Assembly (NCBI GenBank): GCA_963763485.1
Contig: CAVXOW010000004.1
Span: 372,001 to 436,000 of the forward strand
Length of the DNA stretch: 64,000 nucleotides
Direction: 5' to 3'
DNA from: CAWCKS01 sp963763485
Lineage (GTDB): Bacteria; Pseudomonadota; Alphaproteobacteria; Rhizobiales; Xanthobacteraceae
Positions within the stretch are counted from its first letter, which is position 1. Each line of letters starts with the position of its first letter. A program made the translations under genes and the position numbers. The notes beneath the pieces were generated by a model. That model searched no databases, was not told where the DNA came from, and saw only the letters and a list, made by a program, of their open reading frames with translations. Positions 35,928 through 44,633 of the stretch are shown piece after piece.

Positions 35928-36434
35928 GGCTCGAATTTTCGACTTCCGGGGCAGCGATAGTTAACCAGAATCGCGCGCCCGCATTCCCGCTCGGCACTCA
36001 TCTGTACGGCAATAATAGAGTCCGGAGCGCGCGGTTTCCAGACCGTTGCGGCGGGCCGTTCTAAGCTTTTGACGCCAAAATTTCGCTGGAAAGGTCGATC
36101 CCACCCGCCCCACGGAGTTCCGCGAGCCAGCCGCCCGATCTGCTCACTGAGGCGGGGTTGATATGGGAGCGGCGGCCAGCCTGGACAAGGTGCCTGCAAG
36201 AAGTCCAAGCCTGCCACCCAACGCACCACCCGAGCCTGCGGGTAAATGCATTGGAAACACCCGCATCAGAACGCCGGCGACACCATTCGCGGCGCCCTGG
36301 CCAAGTCACCAACAGCAGGCTCGCATCAACAGAATGGAGGGCGGGCAACGCAGGTGATGACGACATTCAACACGATCAGCACCAAGCTGTCGAAGCTGCG
36401 CATCTCGAAATAATTGCGGCCAGATCGCGTCACG
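35928..36434. other. Gene-poor interval between clpS and phasin genes
   Basis: About 500 bases without a convincing gene. An open frame at 36163-36357 has no recognisable features. At 36357 an 18-codon frame (MTTFNTISTKLSKLRISK) begins directly after GGTG and ends 22 bases before the terminator at 36435; it could be a small protein or part of a small RNA, but nothing confirms it. Confidence 0.4.
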
Positions 36435-36467
36435 AAAAAAGCCCGGTCTCGCGACCGGGCCTTTTTT
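36435..36467. terminator. Bidirectional Rho-independent terminator downstream of phasin
   Basis: AAAAAAGCCCGGTC/GACCGGGCCTTTTTT forms a strong stem with A and T tracts on the two sides. It ends 23 bases beyond the phasin stop and would also stop transcripts entering from the clpS side on the plus strand. Confidence 0.92.
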
Positions 36468-36490
36468 ATGCGTCGCAGATGCTGCGCGAA

Positions 36491-36826
36491 TCAGGCGACC
36501 TTCGGCAGCTTCGACATCAAGGTCTCGACCGGCTTGTAGGCCTCCTTCGCAAGGTCGGCATAGAGTTCGCCGATCTTGGTGGACTCGGCCACCAGCGTCT
36601 CATAGGCCGACTTGGCGTAGTCGGTCTGCACCTCGATCGCCTTGTCGAGCGACTTCACGCTCGCAAGCTTTTCGACGAACGCGCTGCCGTCTTCGAACGA
36701 CTTCTTCGAATAATCGGAGACCGCGGTCGCGATCGCCTGCAGGCCCTTCGTGAAGGTGCCTGCGGAGGCTACCGCCGCGTCGAAGTGGTCCTTGCCGTAA
36801 ACCTGAAAGTCCTCAAACTTCACCAT
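36491..36826 (-). CDS. Phasin family protein
   Basis: Phasins coat polyhydroxyalkanoate granules. The 111-residue protein is amphipathic and helical (FEDFQVYGKDHFDAAVASAGTF, GLQAIATAVSDYSKKSFEDG, EVQTDYAKSAYETLVAESTK) and matches the Phasin_2 pattern. ATG 36826 is preferred, with GGAG ten bases upstream; a TTG at 36832 is possible. The promoter region carries TTGTGC palindromes resembling PhaR-type TGC-rich operators, so the gene is probably induced when polymer accumulates. Confidence 0.9.
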   Translation of the reverse strand: MVKFEDFQVYGKDHFDAAVASAGTFTKGLQAIATAVSDYSKKSFEDGSAFVEKLASVKSLDKAIEVQTDYAKSAYETLVAESTKIGELYADLAKEAYKPVETLMSKLPKVA

Positions 36827-36911
36827 GATCAATGTTCTCCAGAGTGTGATTGGTTGCCATCCACCAGCCTGACTGCCCGCAGCCGGCGCATTCTTGAATT
36901 CCCACGAGCCT

Positions 36912-36939
36912 TACATAGTGCACTGCACAATAATGTCAA
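36912..36939 (-). promoter_or_regulatory. Putative phasin promoter
   Basis: On the minus strand TTGACA (36939-36934) is followed 16 bases later by TATGTA (36917-36912). A half of the TTGTGC-type palindrome lies inside the spacer, so a bound repressor would block RNA polymerase. Confidence 0.5.
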
Positions 36940-36959
36940 GTAAATTGTGCGACGCACAA
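36918..36959. promoter_or_regulatory. Two TGC-rich palindromic operator-like sites at the phasin promoter
   Basis: Site A, TTGTGCGACGCACAA (36945-36959), is a TTGTGC-N3-GCACAA palindrome just upstream of the -35. Site B, GTGCACTGCACAA (36918-36930), overlaps the spacer. The centres are 28 bases apart. Alphaproteobacterial PhaR repressors are known to bind TGC-rich palindromes at phasin promoters; assignment to PhaR is inference. Confidence 0.6.
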
Positions 36960-37241
36960 GGATGCGGAGGAATTGCCGCGAATCAGGGGGCTCTCCGCAA
37001 CGGTTGCTTAACCTTTTGGAAACCGGGCTCTCCTACCGTTGACAGGTCGCCATCGTGGCTCCGGGGTCGAACTGAAACTTCTTGGTCTTTCAGATACTTG
37101 CAAGATCCAAGGGGCTTGTTTGACATTTCAGGCGGAAATCCTCGCCCGGCTTGACACAAAATGGCCTTGGGAATGCTGCTCAACCATCTGGCATCGCTGT
37201 GTGATTGAGCGGCGTGAAATCGTTGGGGGCCGGGGAATTTC

Positions 37242-39086
37242 ATGTTCCGTGCAATCGCTGCGTCCTCTCGCGGGCGTCTGTTGTCCTTCGGACTGTTGAC
37301 GGTCGCTGCAACCATCACGATCACGACCGATGTCGCGCAGGCGAGGCGCCATCACCGCGGCCATCGTCACCAAGTCTCCCACGAGTCCAGCTACTCGCCG
37401 CCGTTCTCCTCGATCGTGGTCGATGCGAATTCCGGCAATGTGCTGCAGGCCAATGCCTCCGATGCCCTGCGCCATCCCGCATCGCTGACCAAGATCATGA
37501 CGCTCTACCTTCTGTTCGAACGTCTCGAGGGCGGCAAGATCGCGCTCAACGACGAACTGAAGGTATCCGAGCACGCCTCCGAACAGGCGCCGACCAAGCT
37601 CGGGCTGAAGCCAGGCCAGACCATCGAGGTCGAGGACGCCATCAAGGGGCTGGTGACGCGCTCGGCCAACGACGCCGCGGTCACGATCGCCGAGTCGCTC
37701 GGCGGCAGCGAAGAGATTTTCGCCAAGCTGATGACGCGCAAGGCGCACGCGCTCGGCATGAGCAAGACCGTCTATCGCAATGCCTCCGGCCTGCCTGACG
37801 ACGATCAGGTGACGACGGCGCGTGACCAGTCGATCCTCGGCCGCTCGATCCAGGAGCGCTTCCCGAAATATTACAAGTATTTTGCCACCGACGATTTCCG
37901 TTTCCGCGGCAGCGTGATCCGCAACCACAACCACCTGCTCGGCAGCGTCGAAGGCGTCGACGGCATCAAGACCGGTTATACCCGCGCCTCCGGCTTCAAC
38001 CTCGTGACCTCGATCCGGCGCGGCAACCGCCACCTCGTCGCCGTAGTCATGGGAGGCCGCAGCGCAAGTTCGCGCGACGGCATCATGCGCAGCCTGCTCG
38101 CCGAGCACATGGACGAGGCGTCGACCAAGCGCACCGTTGCCGCGATCGCGGAGAGGCCCGAAGGTAAATCGTTCGACGATCGGGTCGCCGGCCTGGATCC
38201 CTCGCAGCGTGACGCTGACGTCACCGCCACGGCCGACGACGGAGCGAACGCGCAGCGCGACAACGCAGCGATCTCGACGTTGCCCACGACCACGGCAACT
38301 GGAGCGTCACAGACCAAGGTTGCGGCCGCCGCACCAGTGCCGCAGCAAGCCGCCGCGCCACAGCGTCCGGCGCCGCTGACCAACGGCGTGATCAGCACCC
38401 AGTCCCTCTCCGCCATTCCCGGTTCCACCACGCCGCTACAGCCCGTCAAGGTCAGGACGCTGGTGGTGCGCGCTGCGCCCGTGAAGGTTGCGTCCGCCGG
38501 CCCGCCGCAGATCGTCGCTCCCACCGCGGTTCCGGCGGTACCGGTTGCACCCGCTCCGACCGCCCCCGCTCCTGCCGCGCCTGCGGACCGCAGCGACGCG
38601 ATCAAGGACGCGCCGAAAACGACCGCCAGGATCGAGCAGCCGCCTCAACCGTCTGAGTACGGCACCGGCAAGGGCATCCTCGGCGTCCTGCCGGCCAACG
38701 CAAGGACAGCGGGCGCAATGGCCTATGCCGATGCCACCCCGCGCACGCCGGCAGCCTCGCCTGCCCCTGCTCCGACGACGCGCGCAGCCGCCGACCCGGT
38801 CTCAGCGCCGGCCGTCACCAGCAGCAAGCCGACGCTCAAGGCCGGCACCTGGATCGTGCAGGTCGGCGCACTCGAGAGCGAGGCCGAGGCCAACAAGCGC
38901 TTGAGTGAGGCGCGCGCGTCAGCCAGCACTCAGCTCGGCAAGGCCGACCAGTTCACCGAAACCATCGACAAGGGCGACAAGCGCCTCTATCGCGCCCGGT
39001 TTGCCAATCTCGATCGCGATCGCGCAGAGGCCGCCTGCAAGACGCTCAAGCGATCCGACATCTCGTGCATCGCAATCAAAAACTAA
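37242..39086 (+). CDS. D-alanyl-D-alanine carboxypeptidase (PBP5-like) with C-terminal SPOR domain
   Basis: A 614-residue exported penicillin-binding protein that trims the terminal D-Ala of peptidoglycan peptides. After an N-terminal signal segment (LLSFGLLTVAATITITTDVAQA) come the active-site motifs S81LTK84, S141AN and K243TG. A long Ala/Pro-rich linker (about 300-530) leads to a C-terminal SPOR domain (TWIVQVGALESEAEANKRL...SCIAI) that binds denuded glycan at the septum. The arrangement suggests a division-site carboxypeptidase. The gap upstream (36960-37241) shows TTGACA-like hexamers but no convincing promoter pair. Confidence 0.94.
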   Translation: MFRAIAASSRGRLLSFGLLTVAATITITTDVAQARRHHRGHRHQVSHESSYSPPFSSIVVDANSGNVLQANASDALRHPASLTKIMTLYLLFERLEGGKIALNDELKVSEHASEQAPTKLGLKPGQTIEVEDAIKGLVTRSANDAAVTIAESLGGSEEIFAKLMTRKAHALGMSKTVYRNASGLPDDDQVTTARDQSILGRSIQERFPKYYKYFATDDFRFRGSVIRNHNHLLGSVEGVDGIKTGYTRASGFNLVTSIRRGNRHLVAVVMGGRSASSRDGIMRSLLAEHMDEASTKRTVAAIAERPEGKSFDDRVAGLDPSQRDADVTATADDGANAQRDNAAISTLPTTTATGASQTKVAAAAPVPQQAAAPQRPAPLTNGVISTQSLSAIPGSTTPLQPVKVRTLVVRAAPVKVASAGPPQIVAPTAVPAVPVAPAPTAPAPAAPADRSDAIKDAPKTTARIEQPPQPSEYGTGKGILGVLPANARTAGAMAYADATPRTPAASPAPAPTTRAAADPVSAPAVTSSKPTLKAGTWIVQVGALESEAEANKRLSEARASASTQLGKADQFTETIDKGDKRLYRARFANLDRDRAEAACKTLKRSDISCIAIKN

Positions 39087-39204
39087 CTTTGTCTGCTTAG
39101 CTTGTTGACGACGAAAGACGGCCGGGCAACGGCCGCGTCCCGAGCGTCCAACAGAGAAATGCAGAGCCGCTCGCTGCGTTGTGTTGCGTTTGTAGCGTGC
39201 GGAG

Positions 39205-39918
39205 TTAGCTGCGATGACGGTGAAGAAGCGTATCCTTGGCTTCGTTGACCCGGGACGCGAGGTACGTCGACCCCCCCTGGTCGGGATGGAGTTTCTTCAT
39301 CAGGGAACGGTGAGCCCGGCTGATGTCGTCCGCGCTCGCCCCCGGCTGCAGGCCAAGGATCTGATAGGCCTCCTCTTCCGTCATTTTGCCGGACGGCGGT
39401 CGCCCGACCTGTCCGCCCTGCCGCCCTGTCCCATTGCTTTGCGGGTCCTCACGCCAGCCGGCAAACCGGCGGTCCAGATAACTTTCAAGCAGCGCGCGGC
39501 TTTCCGGGTCGAACGTCGCGGCCAGGCCAACTAGCTGACTGAGGTCGAACTCGTCGAGCGAGCGGCCGGTTTGCTCGCCAGCGACGATCTGGCCGCGCAG
39601 ATCGCCCGAGTTGTGGTCAAGCACCATGTCGAGGAACTGCGACCGGACACGCGAAGTCTTGCCCGGCGACTGCTGGGTGCGCGAGAAGAACCCTGCGGTG
39701 TTGAACGGTGACCAGCCGAGCAGGCCGGCGCCGAAGATGCCGAGGGGGATCGCGACCGCGAGCTCGCCCCGCATGCCGACAAAGGCGGCGACGCCAAGCG
39801 CTGCGATGCCGCCGCCGATCTTGACCCCGCGCGCGACCACAGCCGGGTTGGCCGTGCGCAGCAGCTGCAGCACGAGGTAGAGCGTAACAACCGCAACGAT
39901 GCCGGCGATCAGGGTCAT
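39205..39918 (-). CDS. Membrane-anchored J-domain protein
   Basis: A 237-residue protein with two or three N-terminal hydrophobic stretches (MTLIAGIVAVVTLYLVLQLL and GVAAFVGMRGELAVAIPLGIFGAGLLG). A middle region contains RSQFLDMVLDHNSGDLRGQIVAG, and a C-terminal J domain (AYQILGLQPGASADDISRAHRSLMKKLHPDQGG) carries the HPD motif needed to stimulate DnaK ATPase. A J domain at the C-terminus of a membrane protein recalls the mitochondrial Tim14 arrangement. It is 48 bases downstream of the VWA-like gene and probably in the same operon. Confidence 0.85.
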   Translation of the reverse strand: MTLIAGIVAVVTLYLVLQLLRTANPAVVARGVKIGGGIAALGVAAFVGMRGELAVAIPLGIFGAGLLGWSPFNTAGFFSRTQQSPGKTSRVRSQFLDMVLDHNSGDLRGQIVAGEQTGRSLDEFDLSQLVGLAATFDPESRALLESYLDRRFAGWREDPQSNGTGRQGGQVGRPPSGKMTEEEAYQILGLQPGASADDISRAHRSLMKKLHPDQGGSTYLASRVNEAKDTLLHRHRS

Positions 39919-39966
39919 GGAACCAAGGTTTGGAACGTTCGCGTGGGTAGCGCTAGCAATGGCAGC

Positions 39967-40716
39967 TTAGCGCATCTGCGTGAGCAGCGCCGCAGCTCCC
40001 TGCGATGCCTTCGACAGCCGTTGCAACGCGGCGCGGCCGCCGGCCGCGTAGGCCGCCGCCGCCCGCAACAGTTCGCGCAGCTGTGCAGAAGCGCCGGGGT
40101 CGAAGCGGCACCAGGCACCGCCGCTCAGGCGCGCGATCTCGCGAAAGGCGTGTTCGGCGACGGAGTTGTGGCCTTCCTGGAACATGAAGCACGGCACCTT
40201 CAACAATCCCAACTCGCCGGCTCGGGCGCAGAGGTCGTCGATACCCTCCTCCATGGCGTCGCCGACAAAGACGAGGGCCCGCACGCCGCTCGCGGTAGCC
40301 TCGCGCCGGGCGTCGGCCAGGATCTTGCCGATCTGGGTGTGGCCGCCGCGGCACTGGATGCCGCTCATCAGCGTCGCGAGCTTCTGCGGGTCGGAAATCC
40401 AGGACGTGGCGCGGCACTCGGCCAGCCCGCGGTAATAGATCAGCCGCATCGCCAGCGGGCCGGTTGAGCCTGCTTCCTTGAACATGTCGGCCTGCAGCGC
40501 ACAGGCCATGTCCCAAGTCGGCTGGCGGCTCAGGGTGGCGTCCAGCGCGAAGATCAGGCGGCCAGCAGCGGCATTGGCGTTCGGCGCAAGCGCCTTCACC
40601 TGGTCGAGGAACGCCGCGATGTCGGCCTGGGACGATGACGCGACGTCACCGCCGGACGCCGGTGCCGGCTGCGCCTTGCCATCGTTCGAAGCCGGGACCT
40701 TGGGATCGTCTGCCAT
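39967..40716 (-). CDS. VWA-like protein of unknown function
   Basis: A 249-residue cytosolic protein. LIFALDATLSRQPTWDMACALQADMF resembles a von Willebrand factor A MIDAS start, where DxSxS appears as DATLS, and ALVFVGDAMEEGIDDL supplies the later conserved Asp. An Ala-rich helical tail ends the protein. The ATG at 40716 gives MADDPKVPASND; TTG codons at 40728 and 40725 lie inside the T tract of an upstream terminator and are less likely. The J-domain gene follows. I recognise it as a conserved hypothetical of this order, without a known role. Confidence 0.75.
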   Translation of the reverse strand: MADDPKVPASNDGKAQPAPASGGDVASSSQADIAAFLDQVKALAPNANAAAGRLIFALDATLSRQPTWDMACALQADMFKEAGSTGPLAMRLIYYRGLAECRATSWISDPQKLATLMSGIQCRGGHTQIGKILADARREATASGVRALVFVGDAMEEGIDDLCARAGELGLLKVPCFMFQEGHNSVAEHAFREIARLSGGAWCRFDPGASAQLRELLRAAAAYAAGGRAALQRLSKASQGAAALLTQMR

Positions 40717-40725
40717 CGCGCCCAA

Positions 40726-40756
40726 CAAAAAGCCGTCACCACTATGTGGTGACGGC
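40726..40756 (-). terminator. Rho-independent terminator after the alpha/beta hydrolase gene
   Basis: A perfect 11-base-pair stem GCCGTCACCAC/GTGGTGACGGC with a three-base loop is followed on the minus strand by TTTTTGTT. It ends ten bases before the VWA-like ATG at 40716, so a VWA promoter would have to overlap it, or expression depends on read-through. Confidence 0.88.
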
Positions 40757-40812
40757 AGAAGCGGCTCGTCAATGCCCTCGTGCAGGCGCCGACGTCGATC
40801 TGATGATAGCGC

Positions 40813-41637
40813 TCAGTACGGCGCCCCCGGCGCATATTGCGCGGTGACGATGGGCGCCTTCTTCGGGAGTGGCTTTTCGTCGTCCAGGAATGCCGCCAGC
40901 TTGTCGGCGATCTTCCCCTTCATGTCGTCGGTGCCGCGATCATTGAGCTCCCAGTGGGGCACGCCGGTCATCACGACCTGGATGCCGTCCTTCTCGCAAT
41001 CGGCATCGCTCGGCACCACCCCCGGATCGGGCTTGAAGTAGCTGGCTCCATTGGAGCGGAACGAGATCATCTTGGCCTTCACGAACTCAAGCGGCACGCG
41101 AAGGTTGTCGAGGGTGACGACCTTGACCACCGAGTCGGGGTGGCCGGCGGCGTAGAACACCGTGATGTCGCCGCCCTGGGAATGACCGACCATCGTCAGA
41201 TGGTCATAGTCGCCGATCGGCTCACTCTGGCGGAGCTGGCGGATGACAAAGTCGATGTTGGCGACGCCGCGCTCATAGGACGGCAAGCGGCCGACGTACG
41301 GATAGCCCTTCATGGACAGCGGCGGGTCGGTCGGCAGATCGTGCTGAACGCTCGCCACCAGGTAGCCGCGTGCGGCGAGCGCGTTGGCGAGGAAAGAGTA
41401 TTCGTGGCTGCCGACGGTGTTGCCGTGGCTGACGATCGCAACGGGCAGCACCTCCATGCCGGCCATTGCCTTCATTTCCTTGTCGCGGCGAACGTACAGA
41501 TCGACAGGAACGCTACGATTTCGCGCGGTATCGAACAGCGGCATGCGCTCATGTCTGATCGCAAGCTTGGTCGCACCGAATACGACCGCAACCAGCGCAA
41601 TCGCCACACACGCCGCAATTTTCAGTTTCCGTTTCAT
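40813..41637 (-). CDS. Exported or membrane-anchored alpha/beta hydrolase (lipase/dienelactone hydrolase-like)
   Basis: The 274-residue protein begins with a signal or anchor segment (KIAACVAIALVAVVFGATKLA). It has HGNTVGSHEYSFLANALAARGYLVASVQHD around the oxyanion region, nucleophile Ser153 in MVGHSQGGD, and HWELND near the C-terminus as candidate catalytic His. This resembles platelet-activating-factor acetylhydrolase or PET-hydrolase-like lipases. A TTGTGC-N3-GCACAA palindrome shared with the phasin promoter lies 142 bases upstream, hinting at a link with polyester storage, which is inference. Confidence 0.82.
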   Translation of the reverse strand: MKRKLKIAACVAIALVAVVFGATKLAIRHERMPLFDTARNRSVPVDLYVRRDKEMKAMAGMEVLPVAIVSHGNTVGSHEYSFLANALAARGYLVASVQHDLPTDPPLSMKGYPYVGRLPSYERGVANIDFVIRQLRQSEPIGDYDHLTMVGHSQGGDITVFYAAGHPDSVVKVVTLDNLRVPLEFVKAKMISFRSNGASYFKPDPGVVPSDADCEKDGIQVVMTGVPHWELNDRGTDDMKGKIADKLAAFLDDEKPLPKKAPIVTAQYAPGAPY

Positions 41638-41974
41638 GGCAACCCCAGATTCCCAATCACAAAACCGGATGGTCTGTCGCTTCGGTTGGCGCCCTCACCG
41701 CGCCAAATCCGCCTATCAAGGCTACGCGTAACATTGGTTTGAAAAAAGCATAAAAATCTAACAAACCGCAGCCAGATATTGTGCACAGCACAAAACGGCC
41801 TTTCAAACCAACATTTTGTTCTATTAGAAGCGGTTCGATAGAAATGGGTTCACGGCGTTAGAAAGGAAGTCTCCGCCGCCATTAAATGATGGAAAGCTTG
41901 CCTGCAAGATCTTCGAATCACGGGCAAGACATCCTAGGAGTTCCCGACTGGAACTCAGGCGCCGCGAGCAGCCA
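41638..41974. other. Intergenic interval upstream of the hydrolase gene
   Basis: A 337-base gap between the hydrolase start and the mipZ stop. It is AT-richer than its surroundings around 41740-41850 (runs such as AAAAAAGCATAAAAATC) and contains the palindrome at 41779-41793. No gene was recognised in it. Confidence 0.6.
41779..41793. promoter_or_regulatory. TTGTGC-N3-GCACAA palindrome upstream of the hydrolase gene
   Basis: TTGTGCACAGCACAA has the same arms and spacing as the phasin-promoter site at 36945-36959 (TTGTGCGACGCACAA). It suggests that the same regulator, perhaps PhaR, acts on both genes. Confidence 0.55.
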
Positions 41975-42898
41975 TCAGGCACTGATGATGTCGTCGACCT
42001 CGAGCGGCAGGTCGAGTTGGGCGAACCATTCGGCGCGCGCCGCCGCGCGCCGTCGCCCGCGCTCGTCGAGCGGCAGTTTGAGGTGCCGGAGCAACGCCAT
42101 CACCTCCTCGCGCGCGGTGACATGAGCCATGTTGGGCCGTTGTCCGAGCGTCGTCTCGTCGAGATCGTCGAGCGCAGTCAGGCCACGCGGAAACAGCTCC
42201 CGGTAGACAACCCGCTCTGCGAGCCCGTCGATGGCGCGAAAGCCAAGCCGCATCGCCAGCTGGTCAAGTACCTCTGCGATCAGCTGCTTGTTGCGCGAGC
42301 CCAGCATCGAAAGCCGGTTGCGCACCACAACCCAGTCGGCCACGACGCCATCCAGTAACCGGCGCTGTCGGCGCGCGGCGCGCACCATCGTTGCATAGTG
42401 GCTGACCCCGACCACCGCGTAGGTCGTCGGATCGACACTGCCGAGGACGTCGAAGTCGAGGAAGCTGTCGTTGATCGGGCTAATCAGGGTATCAGCCATC
42501 GAGTGCGCGAGCCGCATCAGGTAGTTGTCGGTTCCAGGCGAGTCGATGACGATGAAGTCGTAAGCCTGTTCGAGCGCGCTGACGGCGGTGGCAAATTGCG
42601 AGTACTCGGCCAATTCGTTTTCGGCAACCTGCATGCTGGCACCGAGCGCGACGCAGGTGTGATGGGGAATCTGCAGATCGACGCCGGTTCGGCGCGCCCA
42701 GGCCTGTCGATTTTCGATGTAATGGGTCAGGCTCTTCTGCCTGGAATCGAGATCGATGGTCGCGACGCGCTGGCCGGCCTTCAACAGCGCCACGGCAACG
42801 TGCAACGCGGTGGTCGATTTACCCGAACCACCCTTTTCATTGCCAAGAACGATGACGTGTGCGGAGCCGGACTGCGCGGGAGTTGCCTGCACAAACAT
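41975..42898 (-). CDS. mipZ: Division-plane positioning ATPase MipZ
   Basis: MipZ is a ParA-like ATPase that forms a gradient from the ParB-bound poles and blocks FtsZ assembly away from midcell. The 307-residue protein has the deviant Walker A GNEKGGSGKST (19-29), IDLDSRQKSLTHYIENRQAW, DFIVIDSPGTDNYLMRLAHSMADTLI, SFLDFDVLG and ERVVYRELFPRGLT, matching Caulobacter MipZ rather than ParA or MinD. No parB is adjacent, as is usual for mipZ. Confidence 0.95.
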   Translation of the reverse strand: MFVQATPAQSGSAHVIVLGNEKGGSGKSTTALHVAVALLKAGQRVATIDLDSRQKSLTHYIENRQAWARRTGVDLQIPHHTCVALGASMQVAENELAEYSQFATAVSALEQAYDFIVIDSPGTDNYLMRLAHSMADTLISPINDSFLDFDVLGSVDPTTYAVVGVSHYATMVRAARRQRRLLDGVVADWVVVRNRLSMLGSRNKQLIAEVLDQLAMRLGFRAIDGLAERVVYRELFPRGLTALDDLDETTLGQRPNMAHVTAREEVMALLRHLKLPLDERGRRRAAARAEWFAQLDLPLEVDDIISA

Positions 42899-43055
42899 AG
42901 TTGTCCCTCTGCAACTCCATATTCAGAGCAGCGTCGCAAACGGTCAAGCCAAATACGTTGCGGCAAAGATTAATCCTTAACGCTGCGACTAAAGCGACGC
43001 AGTGAAGCATCCGACGACGTCAAGGCGAGCGTTCCACGCGCGTGTCGAGGCGGCG

Positions 43056-43493
43056 TCAGAGCAAGCCGAGTTCGCGCAGCTCGCGTCTCAGTTTCTCCGG
43101 CATCGCCGCGATGCTCGCGCCGCTCTTGCCGAGATCCTTCGGCGCATCCTCCGCCGACAGATAGCGCCAGCCTTGGAACGGGCGCATCGGTCGCGGCAGC
43201 ACCGGGATAACCTTCGGCTCAAGCACGAGCCGGCAGCGGCCGACGCCCGCTTTGTCGCGAAACGGCTCGATCGCAACGAGTTTCTCCCGGCATGCGATCT
43301 GGCCCTTGATCACCCAGTAAAGCGAACCGCCGGCGAGCAGTTCGCCGTCACGCTTAGGCGTCATCCGCGTGATGTGAACATGACGCTTAGGCAGGCCCTT
43401 GGCCTTAGCCTCCTTGATCCGGGTGCGAACCCAGGCCTGCATGTCCTTGATCGACTCGGCGCCGACCGCGAGCTTGATGAGATTGAGTGTCAT
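43056..43493 (-). CDS. DUF1489 family protein
   Basis: A 145-residue protein (MTLNLIKLAVGAESIKDMQAW, HITRMTPKRDGELLAGGSLYWVIKG, RPMRPFQGWRYL) matching DUF1489, common in alphaproteobacteria. It is soluble, with no catalytic signature. The function is unknown. Confidence 0.85.
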   Translation of the reverse strand: MTLNLIKLAVGAESIKDMQAWVRTRIKEAKAKGLPKRHVHITRMTPKRDGELLAGGSLYWVIKGQIACREKLVAIEPFRDKAGVGRCRLVLEPKVIPVLPRPMRPFQGWRYLSAEDAPKDLGKSGASIAAMPEKLRRELRELGLL

Positions 43494-43634
43494 GGAATGT
43501 CGCCGCGGCGATGAGCGGCAGATACTTTGGCAGTTTCCCGATCGTCAGAAAGTTCTCTCTTCGCGCCGTCCGCCCGTCAAGGCAGCACGTGAAGGAACTC
43601 AACTACTATCTTGAGGCCGCAGTGAGAGTCGTGG

Positions 43635-44633
43635 TCATTGATCGGCGTCGGCCGCCGGTGCGGATGCGGCTGCAGGCGGTTGAGCAGGCCGCGCTACCGG
43701 CGGCGGCGCGATCGGACGCGGCTTCGGAACCGCCGCCGACGCGTTCGCAACCGCTGGCTTCTTTGCCGCGGGTAGCGGCGGATGTGGCGCGGCCGGCGCA
43801 TTGGCAGCAGGCGTCGGCGCGGGCTTTGGCGCGGCCGGCGCAGCAATCGCGGGGGCCGTGCTCGGCTCCGAGGTCATGATATTGACCGGCGGGATCGAGG
43901 CCGCACTTGGAAAATCGATCGTGCTCGGCCGACCGGTAAGAGCCGGCGTCGTCGGCATGGCCGGCGTGATTGCCGCCATAGCAGGCGACGGCGACGCGCT
44001 TGCGCCACTCCATGCCGCCGCGTAACGGTTGATTGTGGCATCGTAGAGCCGTTCACGCATGTTGTTCTTGATCTGGGTCGTATCCGAGAACAGCCTGAAG
44101 GCCTGACAATCGGCCTCGCTGCACTGGTCCCGCGCGACCAGCACCTGCGCGACCAGACCATAGCGGTCGCGCTCCAGCGTTCGCCGCAGCGACTGCTGCT
44201 CGGGCGTCTGCGCGGCGGCATCATCGCTGCGGCCGAGCTTCGAGATCTGGGCCGCGGTGTAGGACACCGCAGCCGCGGCGACGTCGGCGGATGCAAACAG
44301 CGCACGCTCGCACGGCGCCTCGACGGCCTCACCCGCAAGTCCATCGAGACACGATAGCGCGGCAACCGAGGCGACCGGCTGCGCTGCCGCGCGCATCTCA
44401 ATCATCGCGTCCGTCGCGAGCGGATCGAACCGCCGGACGGTGGCCGCGACCGCAATTGTAATCGCAAGCAATGTGATGACCGTCAACGCGCCGTTCGCTA
44501 CCGTCCTTTCGGCGCGAACGAGGGTAATCAGCAGGATGATGGCGAAGAAACCGGCGGCCGCCAGCGTCACCCACATCGGAAATGTCGGTGAGTGCCAAAG
44601 CTGTTCCAGTGTGGTTGCCCAGGCATTGCCCAT
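43635..44633 (-). CDS. Hypothetical membrane protein with Ala/Pro-rich tail
   Basis: The 332-residue protein has two adjacent hydrophobic segments (FPMWVTLAAAGFFAIILLITL and GALTVITLLAITIAVAATV). Next comes a soluble region with paired cysteines (LSCLDGLAGEAVEAPCERAL; ARDQCSEADCQAFRLF) that could form disulfides in the periplasm. The last 110 residues are low-complexity Ala/Pro. The ATG at 44633 is preferred over 44672. I recognise it only as a conserved hypothetical. Confidence 0.7.
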   Translation of the reverse strand: MGNAWATTLEQLWHSPTFPMWVTLAAAGFFAIILLITLVRAERTVANGALTVITLLAITIAVAATVRRFDPLATDAMIEMRAAAQPVASVAALSCLDGLAGEAVEAPCERALFASADVAAAAVSYTAAQISKLGRSDDAAAQTPEQQSLRRTLERDRYGLVAQVLVARDQCSEADCQAFRLFSDTTQIKNNMRERLYDATINRYAAAWSGASASPSPAMAAITPAMPTTPALTGRPSTIDFPSAASIPPVNIMTSEPSTAPAIAAPAAPKPAPTPAANAPAAPHPPLPAAKKPAVANASAAVPKPRPIAPPPVARPAQPPAAASAPAADADQ

